Of a DNA stretch of 64,000 nucleotides, positions 25,408 to 34,114 are shown one piece after another. Below the pieces are notes generated by a model, which worked only from the letters and a program-made list of their open reading frames with translations, was not told the origin of the DNA and did no database searches. The number at the start of each line of letters is the position of its first letter. Positions within the stretch are counted from its first letter, which is position 1. The position numbers and the translations under genes are program-made. The DNA is from an uncultured Alistipes sp. (GTDB lineage: Bacteria; Bacteroidota; Bacteroidia; Bacteroidales; Rikenellaceae), in assembly GCA_938014215.1 (NCBI GenBank), contig CALLRW010000024.1:54270-118269 (forward strand). Direction: 5' to 3'.

Positions 25408-26868
25408 CTACTCTTTTACGGGGATGTTGCGCAGCGTATCGGTCAGGAAGTCGTAGAACTTCACCACCGAGGCGATCTCCACCTTCTCGTCGGGCGAGTG
25501 GGGGTAGCAGATCGTCGGGCCGAACGAGATCATGTCCAGACCGGGATAGTTGCTGCCAATGATGCCGCACTCGAGACCGGCGTGAATGGCCGTCACGGCC
25601 GGTTTCCGTCCGAAGAGGTGTTCGTACGAAGCGGTCATCGCCTTCAGGATCGGCGACTCCATGTTGGGGTTCCAGCCGTCGTAGTCGCCCGTCAGTTCGG
25701 TCTGGGCACCGGCCAGTGCGAAGAGGGCCTCGATCGCCTCGCCCAGCGCATGCTTCTCGCTGCGCACCGAACTGCGCAGCAGGCACTGCAGCTTCACCGT
25801 ACGGCCGTCCGAAACGACACGGGCCAGGTTCGTCGAGGTCTGCACCAGCCCCTCCATGGCCTTCGACATCTTCTGCACGCCGTCGGGGCAGGCCACCACG
25901 GCACGGATCAGACGTCCGGCCATCTCCGCGGGCATCATTCCCTCCGGACGTCCGCACGCCTCGGTGAACATCTCGATCGAATCCTCGATACCGGCATATT
26001 CGGCCGCAACCACCTCCTTGTAGGCGGCCAGCGCCTCGGTGAAGGTACCCAGCTCCTCGGTCGGAACCAGCACCACGGCCTCCGCCTCACGCGGAATGGC
26101 GTTGCGCAGTCCGCCGCCGTCGACCGACGCCAGCAGCACCTCGCACGGCGCCTCGTTCAGGAAGCGGAACAGCAGCTTGTTGGCATTGGCACGCTGGCAG
26201 ACAATCTGAATGCCCGAGTGTCCGCCCTTGAGCCCCTTGACGGTGACCTTCACGGCCGAATAACCCTCCGTCGGGGTGGGCACCTCGGCGTAGTCGAAGA
26301 GCATGTTGGCATCCAGACCGCCGGCGCAACCCACGTAGAGTTCGCCCTCGGTCTCGGAGTCGAGGTTCAGCAGGATATCGCCCTGCAGCAGGCCGCCCTT
26401 CAGGCCGAAGGCGCCGTCCATGCCGGTCTCCTCCGTAGCGGTGAAGAGCGCCTCCAGCGGACCGTGCTGCAGCGTGTTGTCCTCGAGCACGGCCAGGATG
26501 GCTGCCGCACCGATTCCGTTGTCGGCGCCGAGCGTCGTGCCGTCGGCCGTCACCCATTCGCCGTCGATATAGGCGTCGATCGGATCCTTCGTAAAGTCGA
26601 ACTGCTTGTCGTTGTTCTTCTGCGGCACCATGTCGAGGTGGGCCTGCAGGACAACTCCCTTGCGGTTCTCCCAGCCGGGCGTGGCCGGCTTGCGCACGTA
26701 GACGTTGTGAGCCTCGTCCTCACGGGCTTCGAGACCCAGTCCACGGGCCACCTCCAGCACGTAACGGCGGATCTGCTCCTCGTGCGACGAGGGGCGCGGG
26801 ATGCGGACGATCTCCGCAAAATGTTTCCAGACAAGAGCAGGCTTCAGGGCCTTCAGATTGCGATCCAT
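25408..26868 (-). CDS. pepD: Aminoacyl-histidine dipeptidase (peptidase D, M20 family)
   Basis: 486 residues, matching PepD length. It hydrolyses Xaa-His and other dipeptides with two zinc ions. Landmarks: GVVLQAHLDMVPQKN (metal His and catalytic Asp), TTLGADNGIGAAAILAVL (bridging Asp), FTATEETGMDGAFGLK (catalytic Glu pair), INLDSE-like LLNLDSETEGELYVGCAGG, and THAGLECGIIGS-like AIHAGLECGIIG at the C-terminal metal His. There is no signal peptide, so it is cytoplasmic. It starts 4 bp after phoH. Confidence 0.95.
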   Translation of the reverse strand: MDRNLKALKPALVWKHFAEIVRIPRPSSHEEQIRRYVLEVARGLGLEAREDEAHNVYVRKPATPGWENRKGVVLQAHLDMVPQKNNDKQFDFTKDPIDAYIDGEWVTADGTTLGADNGIGAAAILAVLEDNTLQHGPLEALFTATEETGMDGAFGLKGGLLQGDILLNLDSETEGELYVGCAGGLDANMLFDYAEVPTPTEGYSAVKVTVKGLKGGHSGIQIVCQRANANKLLFRFLNEAPCEVLLASVDGGGLRNAIPREAEAVVLVPTEELGTFTEALAAYKEVVAAEYAGIEDSIEMFTEACGRPEGMMPAEMAGRLIRAVVACPDGVQKMSKAMEGLVQTSTNLARVVSDGRTVKLQCLLRSSVRSEKHALGEAIEALFALAGAQTELTGDYDGWNPNMESPILKAMTASYEHLFGRKPAVTAIHAGLECGIIGSNYPGLDMISFGPTICYPHSPDEKVEIASVVKFYDFLTDTLRNIPVKE

Positions 26869-26872
26869 AGTA

Positions 26873-27874
26873 TTATTCGTTTTTGGATTTTGAGTGATTG
26901 GTCGATTCCTTTTCCGCCGACTCCCCGGCCGACTGACGGTCGAAGGCGTCGACGATGTATTTCACCAGCGGATGGCGCACGATGTCACGCTTGTCGAACT
27001 CCACCATCCCGATCCCCTCGACGCCGCGCAGGATCTCCATCGCCCGCACCAGTCCGCTGTCGGACTTCTTCGGCAGGTCGACCTGCGTCACGTCACCCGT
27101 GACGATGAAGCGCGCGTTGCGCCCCATGCGCGTGAGGAACATCTTGATCTGCGAAAGGGTCGTGTTCTGCGCCTCGTCCAGGATGACGAAGGCGTTGTCG
27201 AGCGTGCGGCCGCGCATGTAGGCCAGCGGGGCGATCTGCACGGTCCCCTCCTCGAGGTACTTCTGCAGCTTCACCGGCGGGATCATGTCGTTCAGCGCGT
27301 CGTACAACGGCTGCAGATAGGGGTCCAGCTTCTCCTTCATGTCGCCGGGCAGGAAGCCCAGCTTCTCGCCCGCCTCGACGGCCGGACGCGTCAGGATGAT
27401 GCGCCGCACCTGGCGCTCCTTCAGCGCCCTGACGGCCAGCGCAATGGCCGTATAGGTCTTGCCCGAGCCAGCCGGCCCCACCGCAAACAACAGGTCGTCC
27501 TTGTCGTAGAGGCGGACGAGCCGCTGCTGGTTGACCGTCCGGGCGCGGACGATGTTGCCGTTGTTACCGTAGACGATCACATCCTTGTCGACGGGCCCCT
27601 CCTCCTGCAGCGCGACCCCCGAGAAGCACTGGTCGATGACCTGCGACGAGATATGCCCGTACTTGAGGTAGTAGGCCACCAGCGCGTCGATGCGTTTGGC
27701 AAAGCGCCGCGTTTCGGCCTCGGGTCCCAGCACCTTGAGCGACGAGCCGCGCGCCACGATCTTCAGCGTCGGGTGCAGCGACCGGATCTGATCGAGATAG
27801 GCCTCCTGCGGGCCGTAGAGTTCGCGGGGATCGACCCCCTCGATGAGAATCTCCTTACCGACAGTCTCCGTCAT
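26873..27874 (-). CDS. PhoH-family ATPase
   Basis: 333 residues. It has an N-terminal KH-like region with a PhoH core behind it: Walker A VGPAGSGKTYTAIALAVRAL (residues about 132-151), RPAVEAGEKLGFLPGDMKEKLDPYLQPLYDAL, Walker B VILDEAQNTTLSQIKMFLTRMG and TGDVTQVDLP. PhoH proteins are predicted ATPases linked to RNA metabolism, often near ybeY, which is not here. The tail is charged (SAEKESTNHSKSKNE). Its neighbours are 4-5 bp away on both sides in the operon. Confidence 0.95.
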   Translation of the reverse strand: MTETVGKEILIEGVDPRELYGPQEAYLDQIRSLHPTLKIVARGSSLKVLGPEAETRRFAKRIDALVAYYLKYGHISSQVIDQCFSGVALQEEGPVDKDVIVYGNNGNIVRARTVNQQRLVRLYDKDDLLFAVGPAGSGKTYTAIALAVRALKERQVRRIILTRPAVEAGEKLGFLPGDMKEKLDPYLQPLYDALNDMIPPVKLQKYLEEGTVQIAPLAYMRGRTLDNAFVILDEAQNTTLSQIKMFLTRMGRNARFIVTGDVTQVDLPKKSDSGLVRAMEILRGVEGIGMVEFDKRDIVRHPLVKYIVDAFDRQSAGESAEKESTNHSKSKNE

Positions 27875-27879
27875 GGTGC

Positions 27880-28485
27880 TCAGAAGATATAACCGACGCT
27901 GAGCGCCACGTTGTAGGTACGGAGTTTGTCCAGTTTTGTTTTATCGTCGGGCAGCACCACGTCATGCTTGCTGCGGAACTGGCCGTTGTAGCGCAGGTCG
28001 ATCAGCAGGTGGCGCAGCAGCACCACGCCGGCACCCACGGTGTAGGAGACCGACGGGCGGATGCGGCCGAAATCGAGCAGGTCGTTGCCCGACTTCTGCT
28101 TGCAGTTGTTCAACACCGTGAAGACCGGACCCGCATAGATGCGCAGCGGGCTGAGCAGGCGGAACGAGGCCAGCACCGGCACGTCGATCGAATTCGACTT
28201 CAGGTTCAGCTCCGGCCCCCCTTCGGGACGGATGCGCAGCCCCTGCCGCACGTAGAGGATCTGCGGTTCGACGGCGAAGGCGCCGAACTTGACGGCCGTG
28301 ACGATACCGGCCTGCCAGCCCAGTTTGTTGCGGATGTCCGTTGCATCCATGTTGGTCGTATAGTCGGGGACGTTGATACCCCCCATGACGCCCCATTCCA
28401 CCATCGTGCGGGGTCGTTGTGCCGCGGCGCTCCCGGCGGAGGCCGTCAGCAGCAGGATCAAGAGCAGTTTCGAGAGTTTTTTCAT
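27880..28485 (-). CDS. PorT-like outer-membrane beta-barrel protein
   Basis: 201 residues with a signal peptide (LLLILLLTASAGSAAAQ). The mature part is a small barrel: EWGVMGGINVPDY at the start, alternating strands such as VEPQILYVRQGLRI and RIYAGPVFTVLNN, and the C-terminal strand YNVALSVGYIF ending in Phe, as outer-membrane barrels do. It resembles the OMP_b-brl_2/PorT family. Function unknown. It lies in an operon between the MFS transporter and phoH with gaps of 5 bp. Confidence 0.85.
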   Translation of the reverse strand: MKKLSKLLLILLLTASAGSAAAQRPRTMVEWGVMGGINVPDYTTNMDATDIRNKLGWQAGIVTAVKFGAFAVEPQILYVRQGLRIRPEGGPELNLKSNSIDVPVLASFRLLSPLRIYAGPVFTVLNNCKQKSGNDLLDFGRIRPSVSYTVGAGVVLLRHLLIDLRYNGQFRSKHDVVLPDDKTKLDKLRTYNVALSVGYIF

Positions 28486-28490
28486 GGTTG

Positions 28491-29642
28491 TCAGTCGTTA
28501 CGTTTCAAACGGATGGCGGCCCAGAGCATGTAGACCAGACACGCCACCACAAAGAGCATACCCCAGCGGGCGTCGCCCGTCAGGCGGATCACCGCGCCGC
28601 AGACGGGTCCCGAGACGGCACCCGCCGCAATGGCCAGGATCATCAGTCCGGCCACCTCGTTGGCCCGTTCGGGCACGGCCTTCGTCGCCACGGCGTAGAA
28701 CGTGGCGAAGACGCACGCCAGGACGAATCCCAGCATCCCGACGGCCGCATAGATCGCCGCCTCGCTGCGCAGGAAGAGCAGCGCCACGGCCAGCACCACG
28801 CCGGCGGCCATGTTCCAGGCGAGGTACTTCACGTCGCAGATCCGCACCAGGGCCCACGCCCCGACCAGCGTCCCGACGATGCGGCAGGCGTAGAATCCCG
28901 TCGTGGTGAGGATCGACGAGGGGTTGTCGATCAGCCGCACCGAGAGGTAGCCGACCGCCACGTCGCCGGCGATGAAGCAGGCCACGCCCAGCGTCGAGAG
29001 CAGCACGCGGCGGTTCTTCAGCAGCCGGAAACAGTCGGCCAGTCCGGCCGTGCGGTTCTGCCGCACGGGTTCAGGGATGGCCGTCAGCTGCAGCCAGAGG
29101 CCCCCCGCAACGGTCAGCACGGCGTAGATCGGCAGCAGCATCCGCCACGAACCGGTCCAGGCCGTCAGCAGCGTGACGAGCGGAGCCAGCATCAGCAGCG
29201 ACGTGTTGCGGAAGATCTGCCCGACGGTCAGGTAGCTGGTCATCCGCTCGCCGGGGACGATCGTCGCCAGCAGCGGGTTGACGGCCACCTGCACGAAGGT
29301 GTTGCCGATGCCGAGCAGGCCGAATCCGGCGAAGTACCACCCCAGTCCGCAGCCGGCGCCGGCCGCCCAGGGGATCATCATCCCCGCAAACGAGAATCCG
29401 TAACCGACCAGCGCCGTCGTCTTGCGGCCCCAGCGGTTCATCAGCGCCGCCACGGGCGTCGAGAGCACCAGGAACCACAGGAAGACCATCGTCGGCAGGA
29501 AACTCACCAGCCCTTGTTGTTCGGGTGGGAAGTCGGCGGCGATGCGGCCGGTGATGGGGGCCACCAGGTCGCAGAAACCCATGATGAAGAAGCCCGCCAG
29601 GACGGGTCCGAGCAGTCGGCCGGAGATCTGGTTGCGATTCAT
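28491..29642 (-). CDS. Major facilitator superfamily transporter (FHS/fucose-permease-like)
   Basis: 383 residues with about 12 membrane segments. LLGPVLAGFFIMGFCDLVAP at the start and LMNRWGRKTTALVGYGF (MFS motif A-like loop 2-3) support MFS; the general shape is close to FucP-type sugar:proton symporters. The substrate cannot be read from sequence. It is the first gene in the 29.6-24.4 kb operon, with a promoter 32 nt upstream. Confidence 0.87.
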   Translation of the reverse strand: MNRNQISGRLLGPVLAGFFIMGFCDLVAPITGRIAADFPPEQQGLVSFLPTMVFLWFLVLSTPVAALMNRWGRKTTALVGYGFSFAGMMIPWAAGAGCGLGWYFAGFGLLGIGNTFVQVAVNPLLATIVPGERMTSYLTVGQIFRNTSLLMLAPLVTLLTAWTGSWRMLLPIYAVLTVAGGLWLQLTAIPEPVRQNRTAGLADCFRLLKNRRVLLSTLGVACFIAGDVAVGYLSVRLIDNPSSILTTTGFYACRIVGTLVGAWALVRICDVKYLAWNMAAGVVLAVALLFLRSEAAIYAAVGMLGFVLACVFATFYAVATKAVPERANEVAGLMILAIAAGAVSGPVCGAVIRLTGDARWGMLFVVACLVYMLWAAIRLKRND

Positions 29643-29673
29643 TTCACGCGCAAGTTTACGTATTCCGATTTTT

Positions 29674-29702
29674 CAAAGTTACGTTTTTTTCCGTAATTTC
29701 AA
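29674..29702 (-). promoter_or_regulatory. Promoter of the MFS-barrel-phoH-pepD-lipid kinase operon
   Basis: -7 box TAACTTTG at 29681-29674 and TTG at 29702-29700 with an 18-nt spacer on the minus strand. Confidence 0.7.
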
Positions 29703-29920
29703 TCCGCCCGAAGGCATATTTTCACCGGCGAAGCTGCCGGACAGCGCACCCGGCCCCTCCGCCAACCCCCGAAAAACACATTTCCCGACCGCGACAAACA
29801 GGTGCCGGCGGAGTGTCCCGCCGCATGCAAACCGCCTCACCCAAAGGACAAAAGCCGCCGGATGCGGCCCGCTGCCCCCGCTCCGACCGCACTGCCGAGA
29901 CGACAAATCCCGCGCCGGCG
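29703..29920. other. Intergenic stretch without a recognisable feature
   Basis: A GC-rich interval between two divergent promoters. Open frames crossing it are extensions of the neighbouring genes' frames, and I see no conserved protein or RNA in them. Confidence 0.5.
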
Positions 29921-29952
29921 TTTGTTTTTCCCGTCCCGTTTTGCTATATTTG
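29921..29952 (+). promoter_or_regulatory. Promoter of the cation:proton antiporter
   Basis: TTTG at 29921-29924, a 20-nt spacer and TATATTTG at 29945-29952, an almost ideal Bacteroidetes promoter. The ATG is 25 nt downstream. Confidence 0.85.
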
Positions 29953-29976
29953 CTATTATACTTGATTTGCATCCGC

Positions 29977-32106
29977 ATGTTTCTTTTCGCACATATAGAC
30001 CTGACGCTGCCGCTCGAAGACCCGATTCTGAAGTTCCTGCTGATTCTGGTCATCATCCTGGCGGCCCCGCTGCTGCTCAACAAGCTCAAGATCCCCTACC
30101 TGCTGGGGCTCATCATCGCCGGTGCGGTGATCGGCCCCCACGGGCTGAATCTCGTGCTGCGCGACAGCAGCATCATCCTCTCCGGTACGGCCGGCCTGCT
30201 CTACATCATGTTCCTCTCGGGTCTCGACATGGACATGTCCGACTTCCGCCGCAACAGCTGGCGAAGCCTCGTCTTCGGCCTCTACACCTTCTGCGTCCCG
30301 CTCCTGCTCGGCATCCTGGCCGGATACTACATCCTCGGATTCTCGATCTACTCGTCGATCCTGCTCGCCGGACTCTTCGCCTCGCAGACGCTGATCGCAT
30401 ACCCCATCGTCAGCAAACTCGGCATCGCCCGCGACAAGGCCGTCACCATCGCCGTCGGCGGCACGGTCATCACCGACACGCTCGCCCTGCTGCTGCTGAC
30501 GGTCATCGTCGGCATGGCCACCGGCAACGTCGACGAAATGTTCTGGTGGCGTCTGTCGGGCTCCGTGGCCCTGTGCATCGCCATCATCGTCATCCTCTTC
30601 CCGATCATCGCCCACTGGTTCTTCAAACTCGTCAGCGACAACATCTCGCAGTATATCTTCGTCCTGGCGATGGTCTTCCTCGGAGCGTTCCTCGCCCAGA
30701 TCGCCGGCCTGGAACCCATCATCGGCGCCTTCCTCTCGGGTATCGCCCTCAACCGGCTCATCCCCCGGACCTCGCCCCTGATGAACCGCATCGAATTCGT
30801 CGGCAACGCCATCTTCATCCCCTTCTTCCTGATCGGCGTCGGCATGCTGATCGACTACCGCGCCTTCTTCCGCGACTGGGAGAGCCTCGAGGTGGCCGCC
30901 ATCATGATCGTGCTGATCACCTCGGCCAAGTTCATCGCCGCGTGGCTCACCCAGAAGAGCTTCCGCCTCTCGCGCGACCAGCGGACCGTGATCTTCGGAC
31001 TGAGCTCGGCCCACGTGGCCGCCACGCTGGCCGCCGTGATGGTCGGCTACAACGTCATCCTCGGCCACACGCCCGACGGCGAACCGATCCGCCTGCTCAA
31101 CGAGAGCGTGCTCAACGGCACGATCCTGATGATCCTGGCCACGTGCACCATCTCGACCTTCGCCACGCAGCGCGGCGCCCACAACATCGCCGTGCGCCAG
31201 ACGCAGCCCGATTCGGACGAGAAGGCCCCGCGCATCGAAGACCACATCCTGATCCCGGTGTCGAACGAACAGACGATCGAGGAGCTGGTCTCGCTCAGCA
31301 CGATGCTCAAGCGGGCCAAGAAGCCCAACGGCCTCTACGCCCTGCACGCCATCGACAACAAGATCGAGGATCCCAACGTCGAGAAACGGGCCCACAAACT
31401 CCTCGATACGGCCGCCCGGGCCGCCGCCGCAGGCGACATCTACCTGCAGGAGCTGCTGCGCTACGACGTCAACATCTCGAACGCCATCGTCAGCGTGAGC
31501 CGCGAGCGGAACATCACCGATATCGTCATGGGCATGCACCAGGCGACCCCGTCAGCAACGGGCATCCCCGTCATCCCGGGCATCCCGGGCATTCCGTCGA
31601 TCCCCGGCACGTCGGGCCCCGGCATCGGCAAGATGGCCACCGACATCCTCACGCAGAGCAACGTGACGACCTTCATCTACCACCCCGTACAGCCGCTCAA
31701 CACCATCAAGCGCCACCTGATCGTCGTCCCCGAAAAGGCCGAACAGGAGGCCGGCTTCCAGTTGTGGATGCGGCGGATCCGGCTGCTGGCCGAGAACTCC
31801 GGCGCACGGATCTCGCTGCTGGCCCCCGAAACGACACTCGAATACCTGCGCCCGAAGGGCCGCAAACGCCCGGCCAACATCGACTTCGTTCCCTTCACGC
31901 AGTGGGACGACCTGCCCTCGCTCGAACACGACATGCGCGACGACGACTGCCTGTGGTTCGTCATGAGCCGCCGCGAGCGCGTCTCCTACCACCCGGCCAT
32001 GAGCCGCATCCCGGCCTATCTCGAACACCATTTCGCCGGTTACAGCTCCGTGCTGCTCTACCCCGTGCAGGCCGGCGATACGGAGAGCCGCTACATCCGG
32101 GTGTAG
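29977..32106 (+). CDS. CPA2-type cation:proton antiporter with C-terminal USP-like domain
   Basis: 709 residues from MFLFAHIDLTLPLEDP, a start fixed by the strong promoter just upstream. Residues about 15-400 are a Na+/H+ exchanger domain with about 12 membrane segments (KIPYLLGLIIAGAVIGPHGL is the typical CPA2 TM2-3 region). The C-terminal 300 residues are cytoplasmic and resemble universal-stress-protein domains (HILIPVSNEQTIEELVSLS). An unusual Ile-Pro-Gly-rich stretch, GIPVIPGIPGIPSIPG, starts at residue 529 in the nucleotide-loop area. Probably pH/Na+ homeostasis; the ion is inferred. Confidence 0.9.
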   Translation: MFLFAHIDLTLPLEDPILKFLLILVIILAAPLLLNKLKIPYLLGLIIAGAVIGPHGLNLVLRDSSIILSGTAGLLYIMFLSGLDMDMSDFRRNSWRSLVFGLYTFCVPLLLGILAGYYILGFSIYSSILLAGLFASQTLIAYPIVSKLGIARDKAVTIAVGGTVITDTLALLLLTVIVGMATGNVDEMFWWRLSGSVALCIAIIVILFPIIAHWFFKLVSDNISQYIFVLAMVFLGAFLAQIAGLEPIIGAFLSGIALNRLIPRTSPLMNRIEFVGNAIFIPFFLIGVGMLIDYRAFFRDWESLEVAAIMIVLITSAKFIAAWLTQKSFRLSRDQRTVIFGLSSAHVAATLAAVMVGYNVILGHTPDGEPIRLLNESVLNGTILMILATCTISTFATQRGAHNIAVRQTQPDSDEKAPRIEDHILIPVSNEQTIEELVSLSTMLKRAKKPNGLYALHAIDNKIEDPNVEKRAHKLLDTAARAAAAGDIYLQELLRYDVNISNAIVSVSRERNITDIVMGMHQATPSATGIPVIPGIPGIPSIPGTSGPGIGKMATDILTQSNVTTFIYHPVQPLNTIKRHLIVVPEKAEQEAGFQLWMRRIRLLAENSGARISLLAPETTLEYLRPKGRKRPANIDFVPFTQWDDLPSLEHDMRDDDCLWFVMSRRERVSYHPAMSRIPAYLEHHFAGYSSVLLYPVQAGDTESRYIRV

Positions 32107-32135
32107 TTTCATTTTTTAATTCGCAAGATTTGCGC

Positions 32136-32143
32136 TATCTTTG
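32136..32143 (+). promoter_or_regulatory. -7 box TATCTTTG for der
   Basis: Exact TAnnTTTG 35 nt upstream of the der ATG, in a short AT-rich gap after the antiporter. Confidence 0.7.
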
Positions 32144-32178
32144 CAGGCGTAAATAAGAAAAAAAGTAACGACCCTGTC

Positions 32179-33483
32179 ATGAGTCTCGTAGCAATTGTCG
32201 GACGTCCCAACGTCGGAAAAAGTACCCTCTTCAACCGCCTCGTCGGCGAACGCAAGGCCATCGTCGACGCCACGGCCGGAACCACCCGCGACCGTCATTA
32301 CGGCAAAACCGACTGGAACGGCCGCGAATTCTCGGTGATCGACACCGGAGGTTACACCGTCAACTCGGAGGATATCTTCGAGGACGAAATCCGCCGCCAG
32401 GTCATGCTGGCCATCGACGAAGCGGACGTCATCCTCTTCCTCGTGGAGGTGCGCACGGGAATCACCGATCTGGACATGCTCATGGCCGACATCCTGCGCC
32501 GTTCGTCGAAGAAGGTGATCCTCGTCTGCAACAAGGTCGACACGAACGACCTGATCTTCAGCTCGAACGAATTCTATTCGCTCGGTCTGGGCGACCCCTA
32601 CTGCATCAGCTCGATGTCGGGCAGCGGCACGGGCGATCTGATGGATGCCATCCTCGCGGCCCTGCCCGCCGACGCCACCTCGGAAGAGGAGGAGGATCTG
32701 CCCCGCATCACGATCGTCGGCCGTCCGAACGTCGGCAAGTCCTCGCTCACGAACGCCCTGCTCGGCCAGGAGCGGAACATCGTCACGAACATCGCCGGCA
32801 CGACCCGCGACTCGATCCACACGCGCTACAACAAGTACGGCATGGACTTCTACCTGGTCGACACGGCCGGCATGCGCAAGAAGGGCAAGACGATGGAGGA
32901 TCTGGAGTTCTACTCCGTGATGCGGTCGATCCGCGCCATCGAGAACTCCGACGTCTGCATCCTGATGCTCGACGCCCAACAGGGGATCGAATCGCAGGAT
33001 CTGAACATCCACAACCTGATCGTCCGCAACCGCAAGGGGTGTGTGATCGTGGTCAACAAGTGGGACCTGATCGAAAAGGAGAGCAACACGATGAAGGAGT
33101 GGACGGAGTTCCTCAAGAAGAAACTCGCACCGTTCAACGACATTCCGATCATCTTCACCTCGGTGCTGAACAAGCAGCGTATCCTCGACGTGCTGCAGAC
33201 CGCCATCCGTGTCTACCACTCGCGCAAACGCCGCATCGCCACCTCGGAGCTCAACGAGTTCCTCCTGCCGCTGATCGAGAACTATCCGCCCCCCTCGACC
33301 AAGGGCAAGTATATCAAGATCAAGTACGTAACGCAGCTGCCGACGCCGACGCCGCAGTTTGCCTTCTTCGTCAACCTGCCGCAGTACATCAAGGAGCCCT
33401 ACCGCCGCTTCCTGGAAAACAACATCCGCGACCACTGGGATTTCTCGGGAGTCCCGATGCAGATCTATTTCCGACAAAAATAG
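32179..33483 (+). CDS. der: Ribosome biogenesis GTPase Der (EngA)
   Basis: 434 residues, the normal length. It has two tandem GTPase domains, each with GRPNVGKS (residues about 8-15 and again near 180) and its DxxG loop (VIDTGG; LVDTAG), plus NKxD-type CNKVD and VNKWD. A C-terminal KH-like domain follows (YPPPSTKGKYIKIKYVTQLPTPTPQFAFFVN). Der helps 50S subunit assembly and is essential in most bacteria. The stop is followed by a purine-rich repeat tract and a terminator. Confidence 0.98.
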   Translation: MSLVAIVGRPNVGKSTLFNRLVGERKAIVDATAGTTRDRHYGKTDWNGREFSVIDTGGYTVNSEDIFEDEIRRQVMLAIDEADVILFLVEVRTGITDLDMLMADILRRSSKKVILVCNKVDTNDLIFSSNEFYSLGLGDPYCISSMSGSGTGDLMDAILAALPADATSEEEEDLPRITIVGRPNVGKSSLTNALLGQERNIVTNIAGTTRDSIHTRYNKYGMDFYLVDTAGMRKKGKTMEDLEFYSVMRSIRAIENSDVCILMLDAQQGIESQDLNIHNLIVRNRKGCVIVVNKWDLIEKESNTMKEWTEFLKKKLAPFNDIPIIFTSVLNKQRILDVLQTAIRVYHSRKRRIATSELNEFLLPLIENYPPPSTKGKYIKIKYVTQLPTPTPQFAFFVNLPQYIKEPYRRFLENNIRDHWDFSGVPMQIYFRQK

Positions 33484-33490
33484 AAGATAG

Positions 33491-33715
33491 AAGGCAGAAA
33501 GAGACAGAAAGAGACAGAAAGAGACAGAAAGAGACAGAAAGAGGCGAGAAGCCGGGGGCTCGGTTCAAACGGGCACTTTTCAGAGGCTCTTCAGGCGCTC
33601 TCTTCGGACGCTCTTCAGATGCTCTTCAGGCGCTCTCTTCGGACACTCTTCAGATGCTTTCAAAGATGCGGATCGCGGCCCCACCCTTGGCGGCTGATGC
33701 GGATCCGACTCACTC
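33491..33715 (+). repeat. Purine-rich repeat tract in the der 3' region
   Basis: GAGACAGAAA repeated exactly four times at 33501-33540 (a near copy precedes it), then a 35-bp unit twice with one mismatch at 33586-33620 and 33621-33655. The first 80 nt after the der stop are about 85% purine by my count. The tract lies between the der stop and the terminator at 33717. Confidence 0.9.
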
Positions 33716-33716
33716 T

Positions 33717-33742
33717 AAAATCCCCGCTCCGGCGGGGATTTT
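33717..33742 (+). terminator. Intrinsic terminator of der
   Basis: AAAATCCCCGC, loop TCCG, GCGGGGATTTT and a further T. A symmetric A/T flank allows use from either side. Confidence 0.88.
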
Positions 33743-34062
33743 TCGTAGGTAGAGGGTCCGAAGCAAACCGAAAGCTGCGGGAGGTACGACCGGCGGCAAA
33801 GACGGATGCGGGCGGATCGGCTGACGGCAAAGTTTCGGGAAACCAGTTCGGATAGTGCGGCCGGCGGCAAAGTCCCGGGAGACAGGTTCGGGCGGGGGCA
33901 GACGACGAAATTCCGGGAGACAGGGACGGACGGGATCCGGCGGTGCTGCTCCGGGAGACAGGTCCGATCGGGTCGGCCGGCGGCAAGACAGGTTCCCGTT
34001 GCAGCCTCCGGTCCGGGTGCGTGAGGGATCTTTCCGCATTCCACCGCTTCGCGATAAACGAA
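33743..34062 (+). repeat. Degenerate G-rich repeats between two terminators
   Basis: Non-coding interval with imperfect recurrences of CCGGCGGCAAAG and CCGGGAGACAGGT at spacings of about 30-45 bp (for example near 33789, 33868, 33886, 33920 and 33952). Overlapping open frames in several phases are repeat artefacts, with no conserved protein. Confidence 0.6.
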
Positions 34063-34092
34063 CGAGCCTCCGTCCAGAAGGGCGGAGGCTCG
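34063..34092 (-). terminator. Intrinsic terminator of the GH84 gene
   Basis: On the minus strand CGAGCCTCCG, a 10-nt loop, CGGAGGCTCG, then TTCGTTTATC, 22 bp past the stop. Confidence 0.8.
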
Positions 34093-34114
34093 ATTGTTTC
34101 AAATACGGAGCGAC

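Noticed and set aside
33491..34062. Possible CRISPR array
   Set aside because: Repeats are directly tandem or degenerate, with no constant repeat separated by unique equal-length spacers, and no cas genes are present.
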